Below are positions 1-7,679 of a DNA stretch of 16,432 nucleotides, piece by piece. Below the pieces are notes generated by a model. That model searched no databases, had not been told where the DNA came from, and saw only the letters and a program-made list of their open reading frames with translations. This DNA is from CALEUX01 sp037439945 (GTDB lineage Bacteria; Bacteroidota; Bacteroidia; Bacteroidales; Marinilabiliaceae). Location: the NCBI GenBank assembly GCA_037439945.1, contig JBBIVA010000084.1, positions 1-16,432 on the forward strand. The letters run 5' to 3'. Within the stretch, counting starts at the first letter, position 1; the number at the start of each line of letters is the position of its first letter. The position numbers and the translations under genes are program-made.

Positions 1-56
1 TATATAAACTTTTTAATAAATTTATTTGTTTGAATTAACTCATAAAAGATTCTTCA

Positions 57-64
57 TATTTTTG
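57..64 (+). promoter_or_regulatory. Possible Bacteroidetes -7 promoter box for mnmG
   Basis: TATTTTTG matches the Bacteroidetes -7 consensus TAnnTTTG and lies 27 bp before the mnmG start codon. The nearest upstream TTTG that could act as the -33 box is at 29-32. That leaves a 24-bp spacer, longer than the usual 19-21 bp, so the call rests mainly on the -7 match in an AT-rich leader. Confidence 0.35.
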
Positions 65-91
65 TGAATTGTTTTTTGAATTTGAAATAAA

Positions 92-1969
92 ATGAAATTT
101 GAGTTTGATGTTATTGTAGTGGGAGGGGGCCATGCAGGATGTGAAGCTGCAATGGCTGTTGGAAATATGGGTTTGGATGCTTTATTAATTTCTATGGATT
201 TAAACAATTTGGCTCAAATGAGCTGTAATCCTGCAGTTGGTGGCATTGCAAAAGGACAGATTGTAAGGGAAATTGATGCCCTGGGCGGTTATATGGGCAT
301 AGTTACTGATGCATCTTCAATTCAGTTCAGAATGTTGAATCGTTCTAAGGGACCTGCAATGTGGAGCCCAAGATCACAATGTGATAGAATGGTTTATTCA
401 AATACCTGGAGGCAGCTTCTGGAACAAAATGAAAAAGTATCCTTTTGGCAGGATGTTGTTACAGACTTACTTTTAAACGAGGGTTGTATAAAGGGAGTAA
501 AAACCAAAATGGGTGTTGAGTTTTTCTCCAAGTCAGTAATACTAACTACAGGCACATTCTTAAATGGATTAATCCATATTGGTTCTGTTCAACTCCAGGG
601 GGGGCGTATTTCTGAACCTGCTTCTTACGGAGTGACCGAAAAATTGATAGAATTAGGTTTTAATACTGGGCGTATGAAAACAGGCACACCTGTACGCATT
701 GATGGCCGAACAATAAATTTTTCTGTTTTGAGCGAGCAACCCGGGGAAAATGGCTATCATAAGTTCAGTTATTTACCCGGATCAAATAAGGTTTGTAAAC
801 AACGAAGTTGTTTTATCACCTATACAAATAAAGAAGTTCATTCAGCAGTATTCGAAGGATTGAGTGAAAGCCCAATGTTTAATGGTACTATTCAAAGCTT
901 AGGCCCACGTTATTGTCCCAGTATAGAAACTAAAGTAGTAACATTTGCAGACAAGGATAGCCACCAATTATACCTTGAACCGGAAGGAGAGGGGACTATA
1001 GAGTATTATTTAAATGGATTTAGCAGTTCATTACCATTACACACTCAACTAAATTCATTAAAGGAAATCCCCGGTTTAGAATCTGCATCTATTTTTCGTC
1101 CGGGGTACGCTATTGAATATGATTTTTTTGACCCAACACAACTTTTACACACCTTAGAAACTAAAATTATTAGAGGTTTGTATTTTGCTGGGCAGATTAA
1201 CGGTACCACCGGATATGAAGAGGCCGGAGCACAAGGGCTCATGGCCGGAATAAATGCTGTTCAGCAAATTTTGGGGAATGTGCCGTTTGTACTTAAACGG
1301 GACGAGGCATACATAGGTGTATTAATTGATGATTTGGTTACTAAAGGCGTTGATGAGCCTTACAGAATGTTTACAAGCAGGGCTGAATATCGAATGCTTT
1401 TAAGGCAGGACGATGCTGATCAGAGGTTAACCCCTAAAGGTGCACAAATTGGTTTGGCAACTAAAGAAAGGATGTGTTACCTGAAAGAAAAATTAAGATT
1501 AAGAAATGGTCTTGTTGATTTCCTGAATAAAACCAGTATTAAGCCGGGCGAGATTAATGATTATTTAAACAATAAGGGAACATCTGTTTTAAGCCAGGGG
1601 GTTAAGATAAAAGATATTGTTTCGCGACCCCAAATTAAGCTGGCCAACTTAATAGAATTTTATGGTCCCTTAAAAAGTTATTGTGATAGTTTACCTCAAG
1701 ATAGGTATGAAGAAGTGGTTGAGTCGGCCGAAATTTTTATTAAATACGAAGGCTACATTAAACGAGAAAGGATTATTGCCGACAAGTTAACAAGACTTGA
1801 TAGTATTAAAATTAAAGGAAAATTTGATTACAAATCAATTCATACTATTTCAACAGAAGGTAGGCAAAAGCTCGAAAAAATCGATCCGGAAACAATAGGG
1901 CAGGCATCGAGGATAAGCGGTGTTTCTCCCAGTGATGTAAATGTGTTGTTGGTTTTGCTGGGACGATAA
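92..1969 (+). CDS. mnmG: tRNA uridine-5-carboxymethylaminomethyl(34) synthesis enzyme MnmG (GidA)
   Basis: MnmG is the FAD-dependent partner of the GTPase MnmE. Together they install the (carboxymethyl)aminomethyl group at C5 of wobble uridine 34 in several cytoplasmic tRNAs. The 625-residue length is normal for the family. The N-terminus has the dinucleotide-binding glycine motif GGGHAG at residues 11-16. Other family landmarks are CNPAVGG near residue 45, GPRYCPSIE in the middle, and AGQINGTTGYEEAGAQG before the C-terminal helical domain that contacts MnmE and tRNA. The start is the first ATG in the frame and places the FAD motif at the expected position. The stop codon TAA (1967-1969) shares its last base with an ATG that begins an upstream-extended reading frame of ade, and the parS-like palindrome starts at the next base. 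Genes of this family often lie near the replication origin, which fits the neighbouring parS. Confidence 0.97.
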   Translation: MKFEFDVIVVGGGHAGCEAAMAVGNMGLDALLISMDLNNLAQMSCNPAVGGIAKGQIVREIDALGGYMGIVTDASSIQFRMLNRSKGPAMWSPRSQCDRMVYSNTWRQLLEQNEKVSFWQDVVTDLLLNEGCIKGVKTKMGVEFFSKSVILTTGTFLNGLIHIGSVQLQGGRISEPASYGVTEKLIELGFNTGRMKTGTPVRIDGRTINFSVLSEQPGENGYHKFSYLPGSNKVCKQRSCFITYTNKEVHSAVFEGLSESPMFNGTIQSLGPRYCPSIETKVVTFADKDSHQLYLEPEGEGTIEYYLNGFSSSLPLHTQLNSLKEIPGLESASIFRPGYAIEYDFFDPTQLLHTLETKIIRGLYFAGQINGTTGYEEAGAQGLMAGINAVQQILGNVPFVLKRDEAYIGVLIDDLVTKGVDEPYRMFTSRAEYRMLLRQDDADQRLTPKGAQIGLATKERMCYLKEKLRLRNGLVDFLNKTSIKPGEINDYLNNKGTSVLSQGVKIKDIVSRPQIKLANLIEFYGPLKSYCDSLPQDRYEEVVESAEIFIKYEGYIKRERIIADKLTRLDSIKIKGKFDYKSIHTISTEGRQKLEKIDPETIGQASRISGVSPSDVNVLLVLLGR

Positions 1970-1985
1970 TGTTCCACGTGGAACA
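1970..1985. other. parS: parS-like chromosomal centromere site (ParB binding site)
   Basis: TGTTCCACGTGGAACA is a perfect 16-bp palindrome. It differs from the Bacillus-type parS consensus TGTTTCACGTGAAACA only by a symmetric T-to-C/A-to-G change. Pseudomonas parS sites have the same CCACGTGG core. ParB spreads from such sites and loads SMC during chromosome segregation. The site begins on the base after the mnmG stop codon and lies 25 bp before the preferred ade start at 2011, so it is probably intergenic. The call is from sequence match and location only; parAB genes are not in the window. Confidence 0.85.
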
Positions 1986-2010
1986 CAAACTTAAATCTGT
2001 TTTTGTTAAG

Positions 2011-3654
2011 ATGGACAATAAGATTATTAAAGGGCAAATTGTTGATTTATTTGCCAGGGAAATATATCCGGGCCAAATAGAAATTGCGAACGGGATAATT
2101 ATAAATGTTGTTCGCTGCAGCACTGCACCTGATGTTTTTATTATGCCCGGTCTTATTGATTCGCATGTTCATATTGAAAGCTCTATGTTAACTCCATCGC
2201 GATTTGCACGAATGGTTGTTCCACATGGAACAATTGGAGCTGTTACCGACCCACATGAAATTGCAAACGTTCTGGGGCGTGAAGGTGTTCAGTTTATGAT
2301 TGACGATGGCAAAAAGGTCCCGTTTAAGTTTTTCTTCGGTGCCCCATCATGTGTACCTGCAACACCTTTTGAAACGTCCGGGGCAAGTCTTAACGCAATA
2401 GATATTGATATTTTGTTGAATAATGAAGATATATACTTTCTTTCAGAGATGATGAACTTTCCCGGGGTTATACAAAGGGATAATGAAATTATGGCCAAAC
2501 TAAGTGCTGCAAAAAGAAAAGGACTTAAAATTGACGGACATGCCCCCGGTTTAAGGGGAAAGTTATTAGAAAAGTATATTGAAGCCGGAATTGGGACTGA
2601 TCATGAATGTGCATCCCTGGATGAAGCTTTGGAAAAAATCAGTTTGGGCATGAAAATTCAAATAAGAGAGGGAAGCGCAGCCAGAAATTTTCAAAACCTT
2701 TCTCCTCTCTTTAAATTGCATCCCGAGGCAGTAATGTTATGTACTGACGATAGCCATCCAGATGAGATTTTAACTCATGGGCATATTAACCGGATAATAA
2801 AAAAAGGAGTTAGTTCAGGAGTCGGTTTGTTTGATTTGCTGAAAGCAGCAACTATTAACCCTGTTATGCATTATAACCTTCCGGTAGGATTGTTGAGGCA
2901 GAATGATACAGCTGATTTTATTGTTTTGAGTTCACTTGAAAATTTTACTGTTGAACAAACATATATTAATGGCACTTGTGTTTATAACCGCACAGAAGGA
3001 ATTCTGTTTCCTATTAAAAAGGTAAATACAATAAACGCTTTTCGCGACCAACAGGTGCAAATAAACCAATTGGAGATTAAAATGCCAGATGGGTTTAATA
3101 AAGTAAAAGTTATTGAAGTTGAAGATGGTGAATTGTTGACCAACGGAATAACCTGGAGCCCCACATTTGGTGCCGACAGGATTATAAAACCTGAAGTAAC
3201 TGATGATGTTTTAAAGCTTGTTGTGGTTAACAGATACTCCAACGAACTGCCGGCTATTGGTTTTGTTAGGAAAATTGGATTAAAGACGGGCGCCCTTGCA
3301 AGCTCAGTGGCACACGACTCCCATAACATAATTGCAGTCGGAGTTGATGATTTTTCCATTGCTAAAGCAATAAATAAATTAATTGAAACAAAAGGGGGGA
3401 TTGTTGCAATTAATAACAACAATGTTACAGTTTTAGAATTGCCGGTTGCAGGTCTTATGAGTACTTTGGAGGGAGAGGGTGTTGCTGCAATTTACCAGAA
3501 ACTTAATTATGAGGCTGCCCAAATGGGCACAACCCTAAAAGCCCCGTTCATGACCCTTTCCTTTTTGTCGTTATTGGTGATCCCGAGTTTGAAACTTGGA
3601 GATAAAGGGTTATTTGACGTAAATACATTTTCATTTACTTCATTGTTTGAATAA
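2011..3654 (+). CDS. ade: Adenine deaminase
   Basis: Ade hydrolyses adenine to hypoxanthine and ammonia in purine salvage; it belongs to the metal-dependent amidohydrolase superfamily. Visible motifs are PGLIDSHVHIESS (metal-binding HxH after the first strand), VTDPHEIANV, DGHAPGL and LCTDDSHP of the TIM barrel. The C-terminal region carries VAHDSHNIIAVG, which is typical of bacterial adenine deaminases. From this start the protein has 547 residues. The reading frame is also open from an ATG at 1969, giving 561 residues. I prefer 2011 because MDNKIIKGQIVDLF resembles the usual family N-terminus, and the extra 14 codons begin MFHVEH, which is simply the parS palindrome translated. The 1969 start overlaps the mnmG stop by one base, so translational coupling from it cannot be excluded. 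uvrC follows after 9 bp, suggesting co-transcription. The function is clear from the motifs. Confidence 0.93.
   Translation: MDNKIIKGQIVDLFAREIYPGQIEIANGIIINVVRCSTAPDVFIMPGLIDSHVHIESSMLTPSRFARMVVPHGTIGAVTDPHEIANVLGREGVQFMIDDGKKVPFKFFFGAPSCVPATPFETSGASLNAIDIDILLNNEDIYFLSEMMNFPGVIQRDNEIMAKLSAAKRKGLKIDGHAPGLRGKLLEKYIEAGIGTDHECASLDEALEKISLGMKIQIREGSAARNFQNLSPLFKLHPEAVMLCTDDSHPDEILTHGHINRIIKKGVSSGVGLFDLLKAATINPVMHYNLPVGLLRQNDTADFIVLSSLENFTVEQTYINGTCVYNRTEGILFPIKKVNTINAFRDQQVQINQLEIKMPDGFNKVKVIEVEDGELLTNGITWSPTFGADRIIKPEVTDDVLKLVVVNRYSNELPAIGFVRKIGLKTGALASSVAHDSHNIIAVGVDDFSIAKAINKLIETKGGIVAINNNNVTVLELPVAGLMSTLEGEGVAAIYQKLNYEAAQMGTTLKAPFMTLSFLSLLVIPSLKLGDKGLFDVNTFSFTSLFE
2217..2232. other. Second, one-mismatch parS-like site inside ade
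   Basis: TGTTCCACATGGAACA differs from the perfect palindrome at 1970-1985 only at one central base (G to A). It is 247 bp downstream of it and within the ade coding sequence. It encodes the conserved VPHGT segment of the enzyme, so amino acid constraint could produce it by chance. ParB sites often occur in clusters, so a weak accessory site is possible but unproven. Confidence 0.35.
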
Positions 3655-3663
3655 ACCGGGCCG

Positions 3664-5487
3664 ATGAAAAACACCGAAGTAAACCGACAGGAATATATAA
3701 GGACAGCAGTAAAGGCCCTTCCTGATAATCCCGGCGTTTACCAATTCCTTGACGATTCCGAAAAGATTATTTATGTTGGCAAAGCAAAAAATCTTAAGAA
3801 AAGAGTTGCATCATATTTTAACAGGGAACCTGAAAATGGAAAAACAAGGGTTTTGGTTAAAAGGGTATCACAAATTAGACATTTCGTTGTTGAAACAGAA
3901 GAGGACGCCCTTTTACTCGAAAATAACCTTATTAAAAAATATCAGCCAAGATATAATGTACTTTTAAAAGATGATAAAACTTTTCCATGGATTGTATTAA
4001 GGAACGAACCATTTCCAAGGGTTTATCAAACCAGGCAACTAATTAAAGACGGTAGTCAATATTTTGGCCCATATACTTCAGTTGTTTTAGTGCGCACTCT
4101 TCTTGACCTTTTTCGTCAGCTATATTTCCTGCGTACATGCCGGCACCACCTTTCTGATGAAAACATTTCACGAAAAAAATTCAAACTTTGTCTTGAATAT
4201 CATATTGGGAATTGCAAAGGCCCGTGTGCCGGACTTCAGAAGGGAGATGACTACAATATACAGGTGGAAGAAATTAAAGCCATCCTTAAAGGTAACATAG
4301 GAACTGTTATAAAGTATCTTAATGAAAAAATGATGCAACTTGCCACCGGTTATCAATTTGAAGAAGCAAATGAGATAAAGCAAAAATTGAAGCTACTTGG
4401 AAATTTTCAAAGTAAGTCCACCATTGTTAATCCTAAAATTAACAATGTAGATGTATTCTCAATTATAAGCGATGAAGTATCTGCTTTTGTCAATTTTTTA
4501 AAGATACTTAACGGGGCCATTGTTCAAACACATACTATTGAATATAAAAAGAGATTGGACGAAGCTGATTCAGACCTGTTGGCGTTGGCTATGGCAGAGT
4601 TTCGTGAAAGGTTTAAAAGCAATGCAAGTGAAATTATTACACCTTTTTTGCCTGATGTGGTTTTTAAAGGAGTTCAGTTGGTGGTGCCGCAAATTGGGGA
4701 TAAAAAGAAGCTGCTGGATCTTTCTGAAAGGAATGTTAAGTTTTTCCGATTGGAAAAACTTAAGCATAAAGCCAACCAAACTAAAAAACCACCATCGCTT
4801 ATTATACTGGAAAAACTAAAAACTGATCTGAGGCTGAAAAAGCTACCTGTTCATATCGAATGTTTTGACAACTCAAACCTACAGGGCTCAAACGCTGTTG
4901 CTGCTTGTGTGGTTTTTAAAAACGGAAAACCTGCCAAACGTGATTACCGTCATTTTAATATAAAAACAGTTGAAGGCCCTAACGATTTTGGATCGATGGA
5001 AGAAGTTGTTACGCGTCGTTATAAAAGAATTTTGGATGAAGGAACGTCCCTGCCCCAGCTTATTGTTATTGACGGAGGAAAAGGCCAGTTGGGTTCGGCT
5101 GTTAAATCATTAAAACTTTTGGGTATTTCTAAAGAAATTACTGTTATCGGAATTGCCAAAAGGCTGGAAGAGATTTTTTTCCCCGATGACCCTATTCCAC
5201 TCTATTTGGATAAAACATCTTCATCGTTAAAAATAATTCAACATATCAGAAATGAAGCACACCGGTTTGGAATATCCTTTCATAGGGACAAAAGGAGCAA
5301 GGCTTTTTTGAAATCACAGATTGAATCAATTCCTGAAATTGGAGAAAAAACAAAGAAGGACTTACTCCTAAAATTTAAAAGTATTGACGGCATAAGCAGG
5401 GCTTCGCTCGAAGACCTAAAAAGTGTGATTGGTACAGCAAAGGCTAATGCCGTTATTAAATATTTTGCAGGGAAGGGGAAAAGTTAA
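3664..5487 (+). CDS. uvrC: Excinuclease ABC subunit C (UvrC)
   Basis: UvrC makes both incisions flanking a lesion in nucleotide excision repair, after UvrA2B recognition. At 607 residues it is full length. Domains in order are: the GIY-YIG nuclease (PGVYQFLDDSEKIIYVGKAK, about residues 22-45); four cysteines C159, C176, C184 and C188, spaced like the iron-sulfur ligands of E. coli UvrC; the UvrB-interacting UVR motif (YQFEEANEIKQKL, about residue 230); the RNase H-like nuclease with D402 in ECFDNSN and D470 in VIDGGKGQL; and a C-terminal double helix-hairpin-helix (IPEIGEKTKKDLL). The gene starts 9 bp after ade with no obvious promoter, so it is probably read with ade and mnmG. It converges on lplA across a 93-bp gap in which I see no strong terminator, only a weak AT-rich 6-bp hairpin at 5534-5551. 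Confidence 0.97.
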   Translation: MKNTEVNRQEYIRTAVKALPDNPGVYQFLDDSEKIIYVGKAKNLKKRVASYFNREPENGKTRVLVKRVSQIRHFVVETEEDALLLENNLIKKYQPRYNVLLKDDKTFPWIVLRNEPFPRVYQTRQLIKDGSQYFGPYTSVVLVRTLLDLFRQLYFLRTCRHHLSDENISRKKFKLCLEYHIGNCKGPCAGLQKGDDYNIQVEEIKAILKGNIGTVIKYLNEKMMQLATGYQFEEANEIKQKLKLLGNFQSKSTIVNPKINNVDVFSIISDEVSAFVNFLKILNGAIVQTHTIEYKKRLDEADSDLLALAMAEFRERFKSNASEIITPFLPDVVFKGVQLVVPQIGDKKKLLDLSERNVKFFRLEKLKHKANQTKKPPSLIILEKLKTDLRLKKLPVHIECFDNSNLQGSNAVAACVVFKNGKPAKRDYRHFNIKTVEGPNDFGSMEEVVTRRYKRILDEGTSLPQLIVIDGGKGQLGSAVKSLKLLGISKEITVIGIAKRLEEIFFPDDPIPLYLDKTSSSLKIIQHIRNEAHRFGISFHRDKRSKAFLKSQIESIPEIGEKTKKDLLLKFKSIDGISRASLEDLKSVIGTAKANAVIKYFAGKGKS

Positions 5488-5580
5488 TTCAATAAAGGCA
5501 CACAGGTATCTAACTTTTAATTTATGTATAGTTAATAGTAGCAAAACTATTTATGCCCATTTATTTGAATTGTGCTGTGC

Positions 5581-6564
5581 TTAAAAGAAAAGTGAAATTA
5601 GAAGAGAAGGATCGGGCAAAAGTTTATTCTTTTCGCAAATTAAGTTAAGCTTATTTTCAAGGCTCTTTTTTTCGTGGTTGGCTCCGGTTAAATATGTTTC
5701 AAAAAGATTTGGCAATGCAGCATCTTTAATGTTGGATGTAATATTTATGGTTGAAATTACACCCTTTGATACAGTAATTTCGCACGCAAGTACTTTTTGG
5801 CCCACTTGAATTCTTTTCTTAAAACTATAATTAGGACCATATCCATAATTCCATTTCCATGTATTATATTTCTCAACCATTAGTTTTTCAATCTCTTCTA
5901 AATCAGATTGTGTGAATTCATAAAATAAAGAATTAATTGATAAACCACGAAGTGATGTTTCAAGATTTTTCAGAAAGTGTTCCGGTATAAGGCTGTGGTC
6001 CAGGCTTTCGTTTAGGTTCATTACTTCACTTCTAACTGACTTTACTGCTTTATCCTTGAAACGGGACGGGTTGTTTTTTAAACATTCCGTAAGCTGGTTT
6101 AGGTCGGTACTGTGTAACAACGTACCATGGTGCATAACCCTCGACTTAAAAACGTGACAGGCTATACCCGAAACCTTTTTATAATTTACCAGAATATCAT
6201 TACGCTTTCCACATCTGGCATTAATATTCCATGAATTTAAAACATCAATAACGGGCTGGGTTGCTTTTTTAAAATTTACAAGGTCAGACGGTTCACCGGT
6301 TTTTATAAAGCAAAAATTTATATTGCCCCTATCATGGAAAACTGTTCCTCCGCCCGAAAGTCTTCTGTAAAGGGGTATGTTGTTTTTTTCAAGGTATTCC
6401 AGGTTAATTTCGGCAAGGGCATTCTGGTGTTTTCCAATAATAACCGAAGGGGAGTTAATATAGAAAAAATTAATATCGTCCGATTTTTGTTTAAGAAGAA
6501 ACTCTTCAGCCGCAAGGTTAAATGCCGGATCGGTCGATTTACTGATTATTGATATAATATTCAT
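5581..6564 (-). CDS. lplA: Lipoate-protein ligase A
   Basis: LplA activates free lipoate with ATP and transfers it to the lysine of lipoyl domains, such as the E2 subunits of 2-oxoacid dehydrogenases and GcvH. The 327-residue product has the cofactor ligase domain followed by the smaller C-terminal accessory domain seen in bacterial LplA. Signature segments are RRLSGGGTVFHDRGN (residues 67-81) and NDILVNYKKVSG (122-133), with K130 as the probable catalytic lysine. MHHGTLL follows, as in the family. The start MNIISIISKS is the first in the frame and gives a normal N-terminus. It lies on the strand opposite to its neighbours, convergent with uvrC and divergent from dtd. It therefore has its own promoter in 6565-6875, although I could not find a consensus -7 box for it. 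Confidence 0.93.
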   Translation of the reverse strand: MNIISIISKSTDPAFNLAAEEFLLKQKSDDINFFYINSPSVIIGKHQNALAEINLEYLEKNNIPLYRRLSGGGTVFHDRGNINFCFIKTGEPSDLVNFKKATQPVIDVLNSWNINARCGKRNDILVNYKKVSGIACHVFKSRVMHHGTLLHSTDLNQLTECLKNNPSRFKDKAVKSVRSEVMNLNESLDHSLIPEHFLKNLETSLRGLSINSLFYEFTQSDLEEIEKLMVEKYNTWKWNYGYGPNYSFKKRIQVGQKVLACEITVSKGVISTINITSNIKDAALPNLFETYLTGANHEKKSLENKLNLICEKNKLLPDPSLLISLFF

Positions 6565-6875
6565 TGCTGGGGTTGTAATTTTTTTGTAGAATAAGCCAGG
6601 GATATTGGTGTAAAAATAAATGTAAAATCAGAATGGTCAAAATCAAATAATTTTGTTTCTAAAATTTGTAATAAGCTTAAACCATAAATAATTTACATCG
6701 GCTTATTTTAAAAAGGGGTTCGGTTATTATCTTGTTTTGACGGAGGTATTAAAAATTACCGTTAAGGGAAGTTTTATATTAAAAATAAATATTTTTATAA
6801 TTCAGAAATGTAAAAGGTTGCATTATTTGGGTTGGAAAGATTAATTTTACAAACTCTTTAGAAATTAAAAATTAT
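6565..6875. other. Divergent intergenic region between lplA and dtd
   Basis: This 311-bp AT-rich stretch must contain the promoters of two divergent genes. I find no TAnnTTTG match in a useful position on either strand. The only clear structure is an inverted repeat, AATAAGC at 6670-6676 with GCTTATT at 6701-6707. Its 24-nt loop makes it a weak hairpin. No ORF of interest is visible. Confidence 0.5.
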
Positions 6876-7328
6876 ATGAGAGCGTTAATTCAAAGGGTAG
6901 CAAGGGCAAACGTTTCAACAACTGATGGTCTTGAAAGTTCTGTTGAAAGGGGCCTTTTGATTTTTCTTGGTGTTGAAAACAACGACACCCAGGATGATGC
7001 AGTTTGGTTGGCGGGGAAAATAGTTTCATTAAGGGTTTTTAATGATGACAAAGGAGTTATGAACCGATCGGTGATAGAAATAGGCGGACAAATTATGGTT
7101 ATCAGCCAGTTTACATTACAAGCCAGAATTAAAAAAGGAAACAGGCCCTCGTATGTTGATGCTGCTCCTCCCGAAATATCAGTTCCTTTGTATCAGTTTT
7201 TTATTAAACAACTTGAATTAAATAGTGAAAAAGAAATTGCTACAGGGGTTTTTGGGGCCTCAATGCAGGTTGAACTTGTAAATGACGGACCAGTTACAAT
7301 TTGGATGGATTCAAAACAAAAACATTAA
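6876..7328 (+). CDS. dtd: D-aminoacyl-tRNA deacylase
   Basis: Dtd is a tRNA quality-control enzyme that hydrolyses D-amino acids (and glycine mischarged on tRNA-Ala) from tRNA, recycling D-aminoacyl-tRNA. At 150 residues it is close to the usual 145-150. The two diagnostic active-site motifs are present: SQFTLQA at residues 77-83, and NDGPVT at 136-141, which contains the Gly-cisPro pair (G138-P139). The N-terminus MRALIQRVARANV is typical, which fixes the start. The MazG-like gene begins 3 bp after the stop, so the two are almost certainly one transcript, with deoC as the likely third gene. Confidence 0.96.
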   Translation: MRALIQRVARANVSTTDGLESSVERGLLIFLGVENNDTQDDAVWLAGKIVSLRVFNDDKGVMNRSVIEIGGQIMVISQFTLQARIKKGNRPSYVDAAPPEISVPLYQFFIKQLELNSEKEIATGVFGASMQVELVNDGPVTIWMDSKQKH

Positions 7329-7331
7329 AGT

Positions 7332-7655
7332 ATGACTTTAGATGAAGCTCAAAAAACTGTTGACAATTGGATTAAAGAGCATGGCGTGCGCTATTTTAAT
7401 GCGTTAACCAATACTGCTGTTTTAATGGAAGAAGTGGGAGAACTGGCCAGAATTATGGCACGCAAATATGGAGATCAGTCATTTAAAGAAAACGAAAAGG
7501 GTTTGAATATTGGGGATGAAATGGCTGACATACTTTGGGTTTTAATTTGTCTCGCAAATCAAACCGGTGTTGATTTAACAGGGGCATTCAAGGCGAATAT
7601 TGAGAAAAAAACAATACGTGACAATAACCGTCACAAAAGTAATTATAAACTTTAA
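7332..7655 (+). CDS. MazG-like nucleotide pyrophosphohydrolase
   Basis: This is a single-domain, all-alpha NTP pyrophosphohydrolase of 107 residues. The family's magnesium-binding motif is complete: EEVGE at residues 33-37 and ExxD at E63-D66 (IGDEMADILW). Related small MazG enzymes hydrolyse non-canonical or excess (d)NTPs to NMP and pyrophosphate. The substrate here cannot be read from sequence. It is about half the size of E. coli MazG, which has two domains. Spacing of 3 bp after dtd and 24 bp before deoC supports an operon with a general theme of nucleotide and translation quality control or salvage. Confidence 0.88.
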   Translation: MTLDEAQKTVDNWIKEHGVRYFNALTNTAVLMEEVGELARIMARKYGDQSFKENEKGLNIGDEMADILWVLICLANQTGVDLTGAFKANIEKKTIRDNNRHKSNYKL

Positions 7656-7679
7656 ATACTATTTTTTAAATTATTTGAT

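Noticed and set aside
2982..3422. 146-codon open frame antisense to ade
   Set aside because: It is embedded in a clear amidohydrolase gene and has no recognisable family features.
5534..5551. Hairpin AATAGT-AGCAAA-ACTATT between uvrC and lplA as terminator
   Set aside because: The stem is six mostly A-T pairs and there is no T-run after it; too weak to call.
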